The position numbers and the translations under genes are program-made. Below the pieces are notes generated by a model. The model saw only the letters and a list, made by a program, of their open reading frames with translations. It searched no databases and was not told the origin of the DNA. This document shows positions 15,312 through 23,764 of a stretch of 31,194 nt of DNA, one piece after another. Position 1 is the first letter of the stretch. Each line of letters starts with the position of its first letter. Source of the stretch: an uncultured Collinsella sp. Its GTDB lineage: Bacteria; Actinomycetota; Coriobacteriia; Coriobacteriales; Coriobacteriaceae. Where the stretch lies: NCBI GenBank assembly GCA_900550835.1, contig URTP01000003.1, forward strand, positions 1-31,194, given 5' to 3'.

Positions 15312-16209
15312 TGTAAAGAAACGTGGCGGATTGGGACGTGGACTCAATGCTTTGGTCTCAGAGGCCGAGTATGAGACCGGTGGTTCTGCTGTATCTGCTT
15401 CAAATGCCGCATCTGTAACAAAACTACCTATTGAGGATATCGTTCCCAACCCTAATCAACCGCGAATTCATTTTAATGAAACTGAACTTCGCGAGTTGAG
15501 CGAGTCAATCCAAGAGCATGGCGTTTTGCAGCCGCTCTTGGTTCGCAAGCATGGAAACGGCTATGAGATCATCGCTGGTGAGCGTCGGTATCAGGCATCA
15601 AAGCTTGCTGGTCTTGAGGAACTGCCTGTCATCATTAAAGATGTTAATGATGAAGAGATGCTGGCTCTTGCTCTTATCGAAAACCTTCAGCGTTCTGATC
15701 TGAATCCCGTCGAAGAGGCTAAGGGCTATCGCCAGCTTATCGATGCCAGCGGTATGACCCAGGAGGCATTGTCGAAAGCAGTAAGCAAGTCACGCTCTGC
15801 AATTACAAACTCGCTGCGCCTTCTCGATCTCCCCGAAGTAGTTCAGCAGATGATTTTTGAGAGTAAACTAACTGCTGGACATGCACGTGCGATTCTTGCA
15901 GTTCCCTATGAGGACGCGCGAATTCGACTTGCAGAGAAGGTTGTTGCGGAGGGCCTTTCCGTAAGAGCGACAGAAAATCTTGCTCCATTGTTTTCTGCCG
16001 GAGAGACAACTAAGACGCCACGGCCTGCAACGCCTCAGTCTTTTAAAAAGGCTGCGCGTGTACTTCGTCAGGTATTTAATACCAACGTTCGTGTGAAGAG
16101 CTCGCGTGGAAAGAATAAGATTGAGATTGAGTTTAAAGACGAGGAAGAGCTCTCTCGTATTCTTGGTGAAATGATTCAGTTTGATCAAGGAGGCCAAGAT
16201 GAGGAATAA
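15304..16209 (+). CDS. parB: Chromosome partitioning protein ParB (Spo0J)
   Basis: ParB is a CTP-dependent clamp that loads at parS and spreads. The 301-residue product shows the VPNPNQPR entry motif, the arginine patch GERRYQA near 92-98 that binds CTP and drives spreading, a helix-turn-helix region (TQEALSKAVSKSRSAITNSL) and a C-terminal dimerisation region. The start is GTG 15304, overlapping parA by 8 bases with AGAGGTGA upstream. Its own end overlaps the next small gene by 11 bases, so all three are coupled. Confidence 0.96.
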   Translation: MPSVKKRGGLGRGLNALVSEAEYETGGSAVSASNAASVTKLPIEDIVPNPNQPRIHFNETELRELSESIQEHGVLQPLLVRKHGNGYEIIAGERRYQASKLAGLEELPVIIKDVNDEEMLALALIENLQRSDLNPVEEAKGYRQLIDASGMTQEALSKAVSKSRSAITNSLRLLDLPEVVQQMIFESKLTAGHARAILAVPYEDARIRLAEKVVAEGLSVRATENLAPLFSAGETTKTPRPATPQSFKKAARVLRQVFNTNVRVKSSRGKNKIEIEFKDEEELSRILGEMIQFDQGGQDEE

Positions 16210-16453
16210 GATTTTTACTGCGATTGCATTGGCGACGACTGTCGCGGCTGGTGCCTTTGCTGGCTATAAGATCGCGACAGACGATGAACTTCGAGGTCGT
16301 TTGCTTCGTGGCGCGCAAGATATCGTTGATACGTCAAAGAAGAAAATGGATGTTATGACAGAAGATGTTGCCATGCGCACTGCTCAGGTAACGAAAAATC
16401 CTAAGATTAATCAAGGTTGGGTTAGCAACCAATGGGAAAATGTAGGCTATTAG
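16199..16453 (+). CDS. Small membrane-anchored protein coupled to parB
   Basis: I do not recognise this 84-residue protein with certainty. Residues 6-26 are hydrophobic (FTAIALATTVAAGAFAGYKIA), a single membrane segment or uncleaved anchor. The rest is a charged, helical stretch with TSKKKMDVMTED, resembling YtxH-like small proteins. ATG 16199 is chosen because AAGGAGG sits 5-6 bases upstream; a farther in-frame ATG (16181) has no such site. It overlaps parB by 11 bases and is the last gene before a strong terminator, so it is made together with ParA/ParB. The stop codon TAG lies within the TTAGGTACCTAA palindrome. Confidence 0.75.
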   Translation: MRNKIFTAIALATTVAAGAFAGYKIATDDELRGRLLRGAQDIVDTSKKKMDVMTEDVAMRTAQVTKNPKINQGWVSNQWENVGY

Positions 16454-16461
16454 GTACCTAA
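16450..16461. repeat. 12-bp palindrome TTAGGTACCTAA, copy 2
   Basis: Identical to the palindrome at 12946-12957 and, like it, followed by C. It overlaps the stop codon of the small parB-coupled gene. Confidence 0.6.
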
Positions 16462-16480
16462 CAATTACCCTGCATATTTT

Positions 16481-16524
16481 AAGGGGCCCTTGTCTGATTC
16501 ATGAGACAAGGGCCCCTTATTTTG
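16481..16524 (+). terminator. Terminator of the rsmG-parA-parB block
   Basis: A perfect 15-bp stem (16481-16495 with 16504-16518, 8-base loop) is followed by ATTTTG. The T tract is short but the stem is very stable. It may also stop leftward transcription from rlmN. Confidence 0.85.
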
Positions 16525-16582
16525 TCCGTAAATAATGGGAAAGGTAGCAGCTGGTCCAAAATTGATGTCAATAATGAAACGA

Positions 16583-16609
16583 CCCCGGTTGCATATCCTG
16601 CAACCGGGG
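16583..16609 (-). terminator. Hairpin after rlmN, probable terminator
   Basis: A perfect 11-bp GC-rich stem (16583-16593 with 16599-16609, 5-base loop) lies about 43 bases past the rlmN stop on the minus strand. The following minus-strand bases (GTTTCATTATT) are only moderately T-rich, so termination may be partial. Confidence 0.55.
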
Positions 16610-16617
16610 CCGTTCGA

Positions 16618-16633
16618 TGTTTCACATGAAACG
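16618..16633. promoter_or_regulatory. parS-like site downstream of parB
   Basis: TGTTTCACATGAAACG matches the parS consensus at 14 of 16 bases. It lies between the convergent ends of the parB block and rlmN, 2.2 kb from the perfect parS triplet. Confidence 0.55.
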
Positions 16634-16651
16634 TTTTGGAGTAAGACTCCC

Positions 16652-17704
16652 CTATGCGTTCTTCTGAACTTTGAAGCGCTGTTTCAGCTGTCCGCAAGCG
16701 GCGTCAATATCGTTACCACGGGAGTTACGAATCGTGGTCTCGATGCCACGGGACTCAAGACGACGCTGAAGATCCTCAACCTTATGAATCGGCGACGGCT
16801 TGAGCGGGCTGCCCTCGATGTCGTTTAGTTGAATCAGGTTAACGTGGCACAGCGTTCCCTCGCAGAAGTCGCAGAGTGCCTGCATCTCGGGATTCGTATC
16901 GTTGACGCCTTCGATCATGGCATACTCATAGGTCGGGCGGCGGCCAGTCTTCTCGGTGTAGAGCTGAAGCGCTTCGTGAAGGCGAAGCAGCGTGTACTTC
17001 TTAACACCGGGCATGAGCTTATTGCGCGTCGACTGGATGGCGGAATGCAGGGAAACGGCAAGCGTGAACTGCTCGGGGATGTCGGCAAATTTGCGAATAC
17101 CGGGAATAACGCCGCTGGTAGAGACGGTGAGGTGACGAGCGCCGATACCGATACCATCGGGGTCGTTGAGGATACGCAATGCCTTGAGAACCTCGTCGTA
17201 GTTGGCAAACGGCTCGCCCTGGCCCATGAAGACAACGCTTGTGGCACGCTCGCCAAAGTCGTTGGATACATGAAGCACCTGGTCGACGATCTCTTGAGCG
17301 GTCAGAGAGCGCTTGAGGCCGTTGAGACCGGTAGCGCAAAAGGCGCAGCCCATGCCGCAGCCTGCCTGGGTGGAAACGCAGACGGAAAGTTTGTTACGAC
17401 GGGGCATGCCGACAGTCTCGACGGAAATGCCATCGTGGAACTCGAGCAGATACTTGCGCGAGCCATCTTTGGAAACCTGCTTGGTGAGTTCAGTCGGCGT
17501 ATCAAAGGCAAAAGCCTCTTTAAGCTGCTCACGGAAAGCCTTGGGAAGGTTGGTCATATCGTCAAACGAACAAACGTTCTTCTCAAAGACCCATTCGATG
17601 AGCTGCTTCGCGCGGAAGGCGGGCTGGCCAAGTTCGGCCACGAGCTCGCGAATATCGTTTTGGCTCAAGTCGCGAATGTCCTGAGATTTAGTCTTGGGAT
17701 TCAT
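16652..17704 (-). CDS. rlmN: Dual-specificity 23S rRNA/tRNA adenine-C2 methyltransferase RlmN
   Basis: RlmN is a radical-SAM enzyme that makes m2A at 23S A2503 and in some tRNAs. The 350-residue product has the radical-SAM cluster motif CGMGCAFC (Cys116, Cys120, Cys123), the MGQGEP motif and the C-terminal catalytic cysteine in DAACGQL (Cys337). The conserved GNDIDAACG context separates it from Cfr-type resistance methylases by overall fit, though I cannot run a tree. The start is ATG 17704. It is divergent from ddl, with an 85-base shared upstream region. Confidence 0.95.
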   Translation of the reverse strand: MNPKTKSQDIRDLSQNDIRELVAELGQPAFRAKQLIEWVFEKNVCSFDDMTNLPKAFREQLKEAFAFDTPTELTKQVSKDGSRKYLLEFHDGISVETVGMPRRNKLSVCVSTQAGCGMGCAFCATGLNGLKRSLTAQEIVDQVLHVSNDFGERATSVVFMGQGEPFANYDEVLKALRILNDPDGIGIGARHLTVSTSGVIPGIRKFADIPEQFTLAVSLHSAIQSTRNKLMPGVKKYTLLRLHEALQLYTEKTGRRPTYEYAMIEGVNDTNPEMQALCDFCEGTLCHVNLIQLNDIEGSPLKPSPIHKVEDLQRRLESRGIETTIRNSRGNDIDAACGQLKQRFKVQKNA

Positions 17705-17789
17705 GGAAGCCTTTCGATTTTGGGGAAACGTAGAGGGTATCGTTACAATATGGTATCAGCTGCAGAAATTATAGAGGAGGAGTCTGCCC

Positions 17790-18755
17790 ATGCCGGGTAA
17801 AAGCCTAGAGAACATGCACGTAGCGGTCTTGGCGGGCGGTCATTCCGCCGAGCGCGAGATCTCGCTCGATTCGGGAAAGAACGTTGTGGTGGCACTGAAG
17901 GAAGCCGGCTACACCTCGGTGGAGCTGCTTGACACGGCCGCTGATGACTTTATGGTAACCATGGCGACCGGCGGATTCGATGTGGCATTTATCGCCATGC
18001 ACGGCGCCGGCGGTGAGGATGGCGCCATGCAGGGTGCCATGGAGACCCTGGGTATCCCCTACACGGCCTCGGGCGTACTTGCCAGCGCCTGCGGTGCCGA
18101 CAAGGAGGTCTCTAAGCTCCTATATGCCAAGGCGGGCATTCCCATTGCCCCCGGCCTTGCGCTCGAGGTGGGCGACGAAGTCGATATCGATCACATCGTC
18201 GAGGTTTGTGGCGAGCGCTGCTTTGTGAAGCCGGCCGTCAACGGTTCCAGCTATGGCATTTCCCTGGTCCATGAGCCCTCCGAGCTGCCCGCGGCAATCG
18301 CCAAGGCGTTTGAGTACGGCGACAAAGTGCTGGTCGAGAAGTGCATCGAGGGTACCGAGATCACCGTCGGCGTATACGGCGAAGATGACGTACGCGCCCT
18401 GCCGATTGTCGAGATTCGTAAGCCCGAGGACTGCGAGTTCTACGATCTGGACGTGAAGTATGTCGACCCTACGGATATCCATCGCATTCCGGCGCAGATT
18501 TCACCCGAGAATTACGCTCGCGCTCAGGAACTTGCCTGTGCCGCTCACAAGGCCCTCGGTTGCCTGGGTATCTCGCGCAGCGACTTTATTGTGAGCGAGG
18601 ACGGCCCCGTTATCCTCGAGACCAATACCATTCCCGGCATGACCGATACGTCGCTGTATCCGGATGAGATCCGCCACACCGACGACATGACGTTCCCGCA
18701 GGTCTGTGACAGCCTGATCCGTATGGGCCTTCGTCGAGCGGGCATTGCATGCTAA
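17790..18755 (+). CDS. ddl: D-alanine-D-alanine ligase
   Basis: Ddl joins two D-alanines for the peptidoglycan precursor. The 321-residue ATP-grasp enzyme shows HSAEREISLDSG near the N-terminus (Glu21 equivalent to the N-terminal D-Ala-binding Glu), NGSSYGIS, the YDLDVKY loop with the tyrosine typical of D-Ala rather than D-lactate ligases, and the C-terminal ETNTIPGMT metal-binding motif. The start is ATG 17790 with AGGAGG upstream. It overlaps the helicase gene by 7 bases. Confidence 0.95.
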   Translation: MPGKSLENMHVAVLAGGHSAEREISLDSGKNVVVALKEAGYTSVELLDTAADDFMVTMATGGFDVAFIAMHGAGGEDGAMQGAMETLGIPYTASGVLASACGADKEVSKLLYAKAGIPIAPGLALEVGDEVDIDHIVEVCGERCFVKPAVNGSSYGISLVHEPSELPAAIAKAFEYGDKVLVEKCIEGTEITVGVYGEDDVRALPIVEIRKPEDCEFYDLDVKYVDPTDIHRIPAQISPENYARAQELACAAHKALGCLGISRSDFIVSEDGPVILETNTIPGMTDTSLYPDEIRHTDDMTFPQVCDSLIRMGLRRAGIAC

Positions 18756-21643
18756 TCGAGGACGCGGTTTCGTCGGGAACGCCGCAGTTTGTCATCGACT
18801 CCTATGCCACGCTTGCCGACCGCGCCAAAACGCAGTCCTTCGGCCTTATCGAGGAAGATGTGATTATCCTCGATACCGAGACCACGGGTCTTTCGGTGCA
18901 GGACAACGAGCTGATCGAGATCTCGGCGGCCCGTCTTTCGGGCCGCGAGGTCATCGACCGCTTCGATACCTTCGTGCATCCCAGGCAGCTGATTCCCGCC
19001 GAGATTACCGAGCTCACGAGCATTACAAATGCCGATGTTGCAGATGCCCCGTCGGCGGTTGAGGCCGTCGCCGCTCTCGCCGATTTTGTCGGTGGCTGCC
19101 CGGTGATCGCACACAACGCCACGTTCGACCGCTCGTTTATCGAGTCGGTCAAAGGCGGCGTCAACGTGAGCGATATTTGGATCGATTCGCTGGCGCTGTC
19201 GCGCATCGCGCTTCCGCGCCTGGCCTCGCACAAGCTGTCTTTTATGGCCGATCTGTTTGGCTGCGACTCGGTATCACACCGTGCCAATGCCGACGTCGAC
19301 GCCCTGTGTGGCGTATGGCGCGTGTTGCTCGTGGCGCTCACCGACTTGCCCCAGGGCCTCATGGCGCGCCTAGCCGACATGCATCCGGACGTGCCTTGGT
19401 CCTATCGTCCTATCTTCTCATTCTTGGCAGGGCAGAACCCTGGTTCCATCTTCTCTCTCAGCGCCGCTCGTGCTGACGTTCTCAAGGCCGATCGCGCCGA
19501 CGATCGGGTGGACGCCGATGAACTGCCGGTTCTCAAGATGCCGAGTCGTGAGGAGATCGAGGCAGACTATGCGCCAGGTGGCCTGGTCAATCGCATGTAT
19601 CCCACCTACGAGCCGCGTGATGAGCAGATCGCGATGGCGCTCGAGGTCCGCGATGCGCTGGTCACGGGCACTCATCGAGTAATTGAGGCAGGCACCGGCG
19701 TCGGCAAATCGATGGCCTATCTGGTGCCTTTTGCCGAGGCAGCACGCCGTAACAACATCACGGTTGGTATTGCGACCAAATCGAACAATCTTGCCGACCA
19801 GCTCATGTACCATGAGCTGCCAAAACTTGCGGAGCAACTGGACGGTGGTCTGTCATTTTGCGCTCTCAAGGGGTATGACCACTATCCGTGCCTGCGCAAG
19901 CTTGAGCGCATGAGCCGCGGCCAGGTCGAGATTACCACCAAGCGCGATCCGGCGGACACGCTCACGGCGGTCGCGGTCATTATGGCGTACGTCTGCCAAT
20001 CAGCCGATGGCGACCTCGACTCGCTCGGCATTCGGTGGCGCAGCGTCAACCGTCCCGACTTTACGACGGCCTCGCGCGAGTGTGCTCGTCGCCTCTGCCC
20101 GTTTTTCCCTGATAAATGTTTGGTCCACGGCGCTCGCCGTCGTGCGACGCATGCCGATGTGGTGGTCACCAACCATTCCCTGCTGTTCCGCAACGTCGCG
20201 GCCGAGGGCAGGATTTTGCCGCCGATTCGTCATTGGGTAATCGACGAGGCCCATTCCATCGAGCGCGAGGCGCGCCGTCAGTGGGCGCGCGTGGTGTCGG
20301 CGGACGAATCACGCGTCCTGTTCGAGCGCCTGGGTGGCTCGAGCACCGGCGCGCTAAGCCAGGTTTCCCGTGATTTGGCAACCTCCGAGGGCTCTACGCT
20401 CTATCTGGGCCTTACTGCCAAGGCGACGTCGACGGTTGCCCGCGCGAGCATGGCAATCGCCGACGTGTTCGATGGCGTTCGCGAGCTCGGCCGCCGTGCG
20501 CGTGGGGGTTATGACAATGCCAATCTATGGATTGGCCCCGAGCTGCGCGAATCAGACGACTGGCATGATTTCTTACAGTCGGCCTACACTGGCATCGACG
20601 CATTGGAACAAGCTGACAAGAGCGTCGACGCGCTGGTGCAAGCCGTCGCCGCCGACAAGCCCGAGGTTGTTGTCGACCTGGGTGATATCTCGCGCCGCCT
20701 GCACGAGCTGGCCGAGAACCTCAAACTCATCATTGATGGCACCGATGAGCACTACGTGTATTCGCTGCGGGTCAATCGCAGACTTCGTGCCGGCGGAGAG
20801 TCGATGACCGCAGAGCGCATCGACATTGGCGAGGCTTTGGCAACCGAGTGGCTACCCGAGGTTCACACGGCTATCTTTGCCTCGGCGACCATGACGGTGT
20901 CCAAAAGCTTTGAGCACTTTAACCATGCGGTCGGCCTTGATCGCATCGGTGCTTCAACGTCGTCATCGCTGCACTTGGATTCGAGCTACGACTTCGATTC
21001 GAACATGGCTGTAGTCGTTGCGGGCGATATCCCCGATCCGCGCGATCGTGAGAGCTATCTTACGGCGCTCGAGCGCGTACTGGTCGACGCCCATCTTGCC
21101 ATGGGCGGATCGGTGCTCACGTTGTTCACCAATCGGCGCGACATGGAGGACCTATACGCCCGCGTTGAGCCCAAGATGGCCCGTGCGGGTCTGGAGCTCA
21201 ACTGCCAGCAGCGCAACTCATCTCCTCGTCGCCTGCGCGACCGGTTTATCAACGAACCGACCTCGTCGCTTTTTGCGCTCAAGGCCTTCTGGGAGGGGTT
21301 TGATGCCAGCGGCGAGACGCTGCGCTGCGTCATCATTCCCAAGTTGCCGTTCTCAAGCCCCACGGACCCGCTCTCGTGCGAGCGCAACCTGCGCGAAGAC
21401 CGCGCATGGGCGCGCTATTCGCTGCCCGAGGCGGTGCTCGAGGTTAAGCAGGCCGCGGGGCGTTTGATTCGCTCGTCGACCGATAGCGGTGTGCTGATCT
21501 TGGCGGATCCTCGCCTGGTGACGAAGGGCTATGGCAAGAAGTTCTTAACGTCGCTGCCCACGAGCTCCTACCAGCGCATCGAATCGGCGCAGATTGGGCA
21601 CTATCTACAGCTGTGGCGTGCACGCCACGAGCGGCGGCGCTAA
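18749..21643 (+). CDS. dinG: DinG/XPD-family helicase with N-terminal DEDDh exonuclease domain
   Basis: This 964-residue protein joins two enzymes. Residues ~36-190 form a DnaQ-like 3'-5' exonuclease: DTETTG with Asp42 and Glu44, HNATFDRSF with Asp127, and His177/Asp182 in the third motif. Residues ~290-964 form an SF2 helicase with Walker A AGTGVGKS (~314-321), DEAH (~497-500) and the late motif VKQAAGRLIRS. Four cysteines (381, 445, 450, 457) in the XPD arrangement point to an intact 4Fe-4S cluster. DinG helicases unwind R-loops and damaged DNA; a nuclease plus cluster form is less familiar to me. The ATG overlaps ddl by 7 bases. Its stop overlaps the stop of the facing WYL gene by 3 bases. 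Confidence 0.9.
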   Translation: MLIEDAVSSGTPQFVIDSYATLADRAKTQSFGLIEEDVIILDTETTGLSVQDNELIEISAARLSGREVIDRFDTFVHPRQLIPAEITELTSITNADVADAPSAVEAVAALADFVGGCPVIAHNATFDRSFIESVKGGVNVSDIWIDSLALSRIALPRLASHKLSFMADLFGCDSVSHRANADVDALCGVWRVLLVALTDLPQGLMARLADMHPDVPWSYRPIFSFLAGQNPGSIFSLSAARADVLKADRADDRVDADELPVLKMPSREEIEADYAPGGLVNRMYPTYEPRDEQIAMALEVRDALVTGTHRVIEAGTGVGKSMAYLVPFAEAARRNNITVGIATKSNNLADQLMYHELPKLAEQLDGGLSFCALKGYDHYPCLRKLERMSRGQVEITTKRDPADTLTAVAVIMAYVCQSADGDLDSLGIRWRSVNRPDFTTASRECARRLCPFFPDKCLVHGARRRATHADVVVTNHSLLFRNVAAEGRILPPIRHWVIDEAHSIEREARRQWARVVSADESRVLFERLGGSSTGALSQVSRDLATSEGSTLYLGLTAKATSTVARASMAIADVFDGVRELGRRARGGYDNANLWIGPELRESDDWHDFLQSAYTGIDALEQADKSVDALVQAVAADKPEVVVDLGDISRRLHELAENLKLIIDGTDEHYVYSLRVNRRLRAGGESMTAERIDIGEALATEWLPEVHTAIFASATMTVSKSFEHFNHAVGLDRIGASTSSSLHLDSSYDFDSNMAVVVAGDIPDPRDRESYLTALERVLVDAHLAMGGSVLTLFTNRRDMEDLYARVEPKMARAGLELNCQQRNSSPRRLRDRFINEPTSSLFALKAFWEGFDASGETLRCVIIPKLPFSSPTDPLSCERNLREDRAWARYSLPEAVLEVKQAAGRLIRSSTDSGVLILADPRLVTKGYGKKFLTSLPTSSYQRIESAQIGHYLQLWRARHERRR

Positions 21644-22557
21644 AGCGGACAGACGAGGGTTTTTGCCATATCGCACAGACGCTTTGACAGGGCGGGGTCA
21701 TCCAAGATGCGGATGGCTCCGCCCGCTGCGATTATCTGGCTCAGCAGCCAACGCTCGGAGCCGTAATGTACGGTTACCGTTGCCATGTCTGTCCCGCTGC
21801 GCTTGATTAGGGTGATGCCGGCCCAGTCCAGATGCTCCGCCATATCGAATGGCATCAAGAGCTTTGCGCTGCGCTGCGTCCGGGCAAGGGAATCGTGGAG
21901 GGATGCGACGTCCGGTGCGTGAGGCACGACGGAGTCTTCCGTTAAGGCGAGTCCCTCGATTTTATCCATGCGATAGGTGCGCTGCTCATCGACTGCGATG
22001 TCCCAGGCAATCAGGTATGTTTGGTCGCCGTTTGCCGTAATGCGCAAGGGGTCGACCAGACGCTCGCGTGGCCGTGCATCGTCCATCGAGCGATACGAGA
22101 TACGGCAGCGAACGCCGTCCTGAATGGCGCAGCTCAGCTGCTGCCAGTGCGACCCGTGGTTGACGGTGTCAAAGACGCGCTGGTTATAGCCGAGCTCTTC
22201 GGGTAGAAGAGCAAATCGAATCCGAGCCGCCGTCTGCGGCTCGATCCCCAACGATTCAAGCTCGTGGTTGAGCACGGCGCCCTCGGCGGCACTCAGGCGC
22301 AGCGGTAGCACACGACCGGCGTCACCGGTGAGGACCACACGCTCGCCGTGGCATTCGCAGATGATGCGCGCGCCCGATTCTCGGTCCGCGAGCGTCGAGA
22401 CGATCTCGAGAATCTCGTCGAGCGACGCCCCCGTGATGTCAAAGCGACTGCAAATCTCGTTTCGAGTCATGCCGTTCTCGCCGGCGGCGTAGAGGGCCTC
22501 CATGATGTCGATGGCGCGCGAGAGCCTCTGCTCGCTGGTGAGTTTACGCACGGGCAT
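21640..22557 (-). CDS. WYL-domain regulator, PafC-like
   Basis: This 305-residue protein has an N-terminal winged-helix region (about 8-60, TRNEICSRFDITGASLDEIL), then a WYL domain around residues 145-220. Its core reads TYLIAWD, with the downstream arginine segment RTYRMDKIEGL, and a WCX-like C-terminal part follows. WYL proteins are transcription factors that sense a small or nucleic-acid ligand. The tandem arrangement matches PafB-PafC, the Actinobacterial DNA-damage regulator pair. Its start overlaps the upstream partner by 14 bases, so both are made together. Confidence 0.85.
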   Translation of the reverse strand: MPVRKLTSEQRLSRAIDIMEALYAAGENGMTRNEICSRFDITGASLDEILEIVSTLADRESGARIICECHGERVVLTGDAGRVLPLRLSAAEGAVLNHELESLGIEPQTAARIRFALLPEELGYNQRVFDTVNHGSHWQQLSCAIQDGVRCRISYRSMDDARPRERLVDPLRITANGDQTYLIAWDIAVDEQRTYRMDKIEGLALTEDSVVPHAPDVASLHDSLARTQRSAKLLMPFDMAEHLDWAGITLIKRSGTDMATVTVHYGSERWLLSQIIAAGGAIRILDDPALSKRLCDMAKTLVCPL

Positions 22558-23566
22558 GCTCGTGCACCGTCCTTTCGATGAGGTGGTTCCACGCCTGTTT
22601 GAGCGATTTGGGGGCCATGGGCCTCATGCCGTCCATGGCGTGGGCCATGCAAAATGAGGCGGCGGCTTCAAGGTCGCGCACGTCAACGGTCCAGATCCAT
22701 CCCGCATCGGTGTGTGCGAGCTTACCTCGCCCGCGCGTGAGACCGTTGATCATATCGATCTGCGTCTGAGGGGCGAATGAGAACGTAGCTGCAACGGACG
22801 GTCGGTCGGCAAAATCGAATTCAAAGAACAGGTAGTCGTTGAGGTTGAAGTCCGCAGGGATGGTGTAGGCCTTCGAAGGACGCCAAGCGCGAACGATACG
22901 GTCGCAGCGGAATGTCCTGATGTCGTCGGTGGCATTGTCGAGGCCGCAGAAGTACGCCACGCCCTCGCGCTCGAACATGCCGTAGACGCAGACGGTACGC
23001 TCTTTTTGCTCACCGCGTCCGTTCTGATATAAAAATCGCAGCGCGCATCGCTCGGCAAAGGCGCTCCAAACCGCATCGACGGTGGGAGAGCGGCTGATCG
23101 TCGCCTCGTCCGCCGTCGTCCTGCCGGTGAGGTAGGCAATCTTGGAGCGAATATCGGCAAGTGGTGCGGCAAAGGTGGAAGAGCCGCTTGCAAGCGTTTG
23201 GTCGATGGCGTTGAGTAGGATGTCGGCGTCGTCTGCGGTGATGAGGCCACCTGCTGCAAACGTGTGCTCGCGGTCGATTGTCCACGAGCTTTCCTCGGTC
23301 TCCTGCGCGCCGGCAGGGCGAACCTCCTTGATTAGGATGCCGCGTTCGAGCAGTTTGTCACGATCGCGCCGAAACTTGCGCTTATCAGAGTCGATGTTGC
23401 CCGAGCCATATCCCAGGTCAGAATCCAAGACGATCTGCTCGGTCGTCAGCGGTTCGGGGGAGCTGTTGAGCACAAAGAAAAGATTGAGGATGCGCTGAGC
23501 CGTTTTATCGAAACTGGGCTCCGAATTTTCCTTTTTAATTGTCGCGGTCGCGTCGCTTGCCGTCAT
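22544..23566 (-). CDS. WYL-domain regulator, PafB-like
   Basis: This 340-residue protein begins with a low-complexity polar segment, then a helix-turn-helix region (about 22-80, including ITKE-type and DKRKFRRDRDKLLERG segments). A WYL domain follows near 165-235, with LRFLYQNGRG, a diverged core AYFCGLD and RTFRCDRIVRAW, then a WCX-like C-terminus. It is the first gene of the leftward pair. The start ATG 23566 has GAGGA upstream. Position next to a DinG-type helicase fits a DNA-damage response role like mycobacterial PafBC, but this is inference. Confidence 0.82.
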   Translation of the reverse strand: MTASDATATIKKENSEPSFDKTAQRILNLFFVLNSSPEPLTTEQIVLDSDLGYGSGNIDSDKRKFRRDRDKLLERGILIKEVRPAGAQETEESSWTIDREHTFAAGGLITADDADILLNAIDQTLASGSSTFAAPLADIRSKIAYLTGRTTADEATISRSPTVDAVWSAFAERCALRFLYQNGRGEQKERTVCVYGMFEREGVAYFCGLDNATDDIRTFRCDRIVRAWRPSKAYTIPADFNLNDYLFFEFDFADRPSVAATFSFAPQTQIDMINGLTRGRGKLAHTDAGWIWTVDVRDLEAAASFCMAHAMDGMRPMAPKSLKQAWNHLIERTVHEHARA

Positions 23567-23625
23567 AGAGTCCTCGCATGAGAAGGTGGTTTGCTGCCAT
23601 GATTTTAGTCCGATATGGAGATTAG

Positions 23626-23654
23626 GCTATATCCTTGTCCGCTCGGGGCGTTAA
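23626..23654 (-). promoter_or_regulatory. Possible promoter of the WYL pair
   Basis: On the minus strand TTAACG (23649-23654) and TATAGC (23626-23631) are separated by 17 bases. Each matches four of six consensus bases, so this is only a candidate. Confidence 0.3.
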
Positions 23655-23764
23655 GATGGCCCGAATTCGGTCGTTTGCGCTCGCTCGGGGTATACTTTCG
23701 ACTATATACGGTTCTAATGTGCATGCATTGGGCCTATTTGTCGGATTATGGATGTGGAGCGCAC

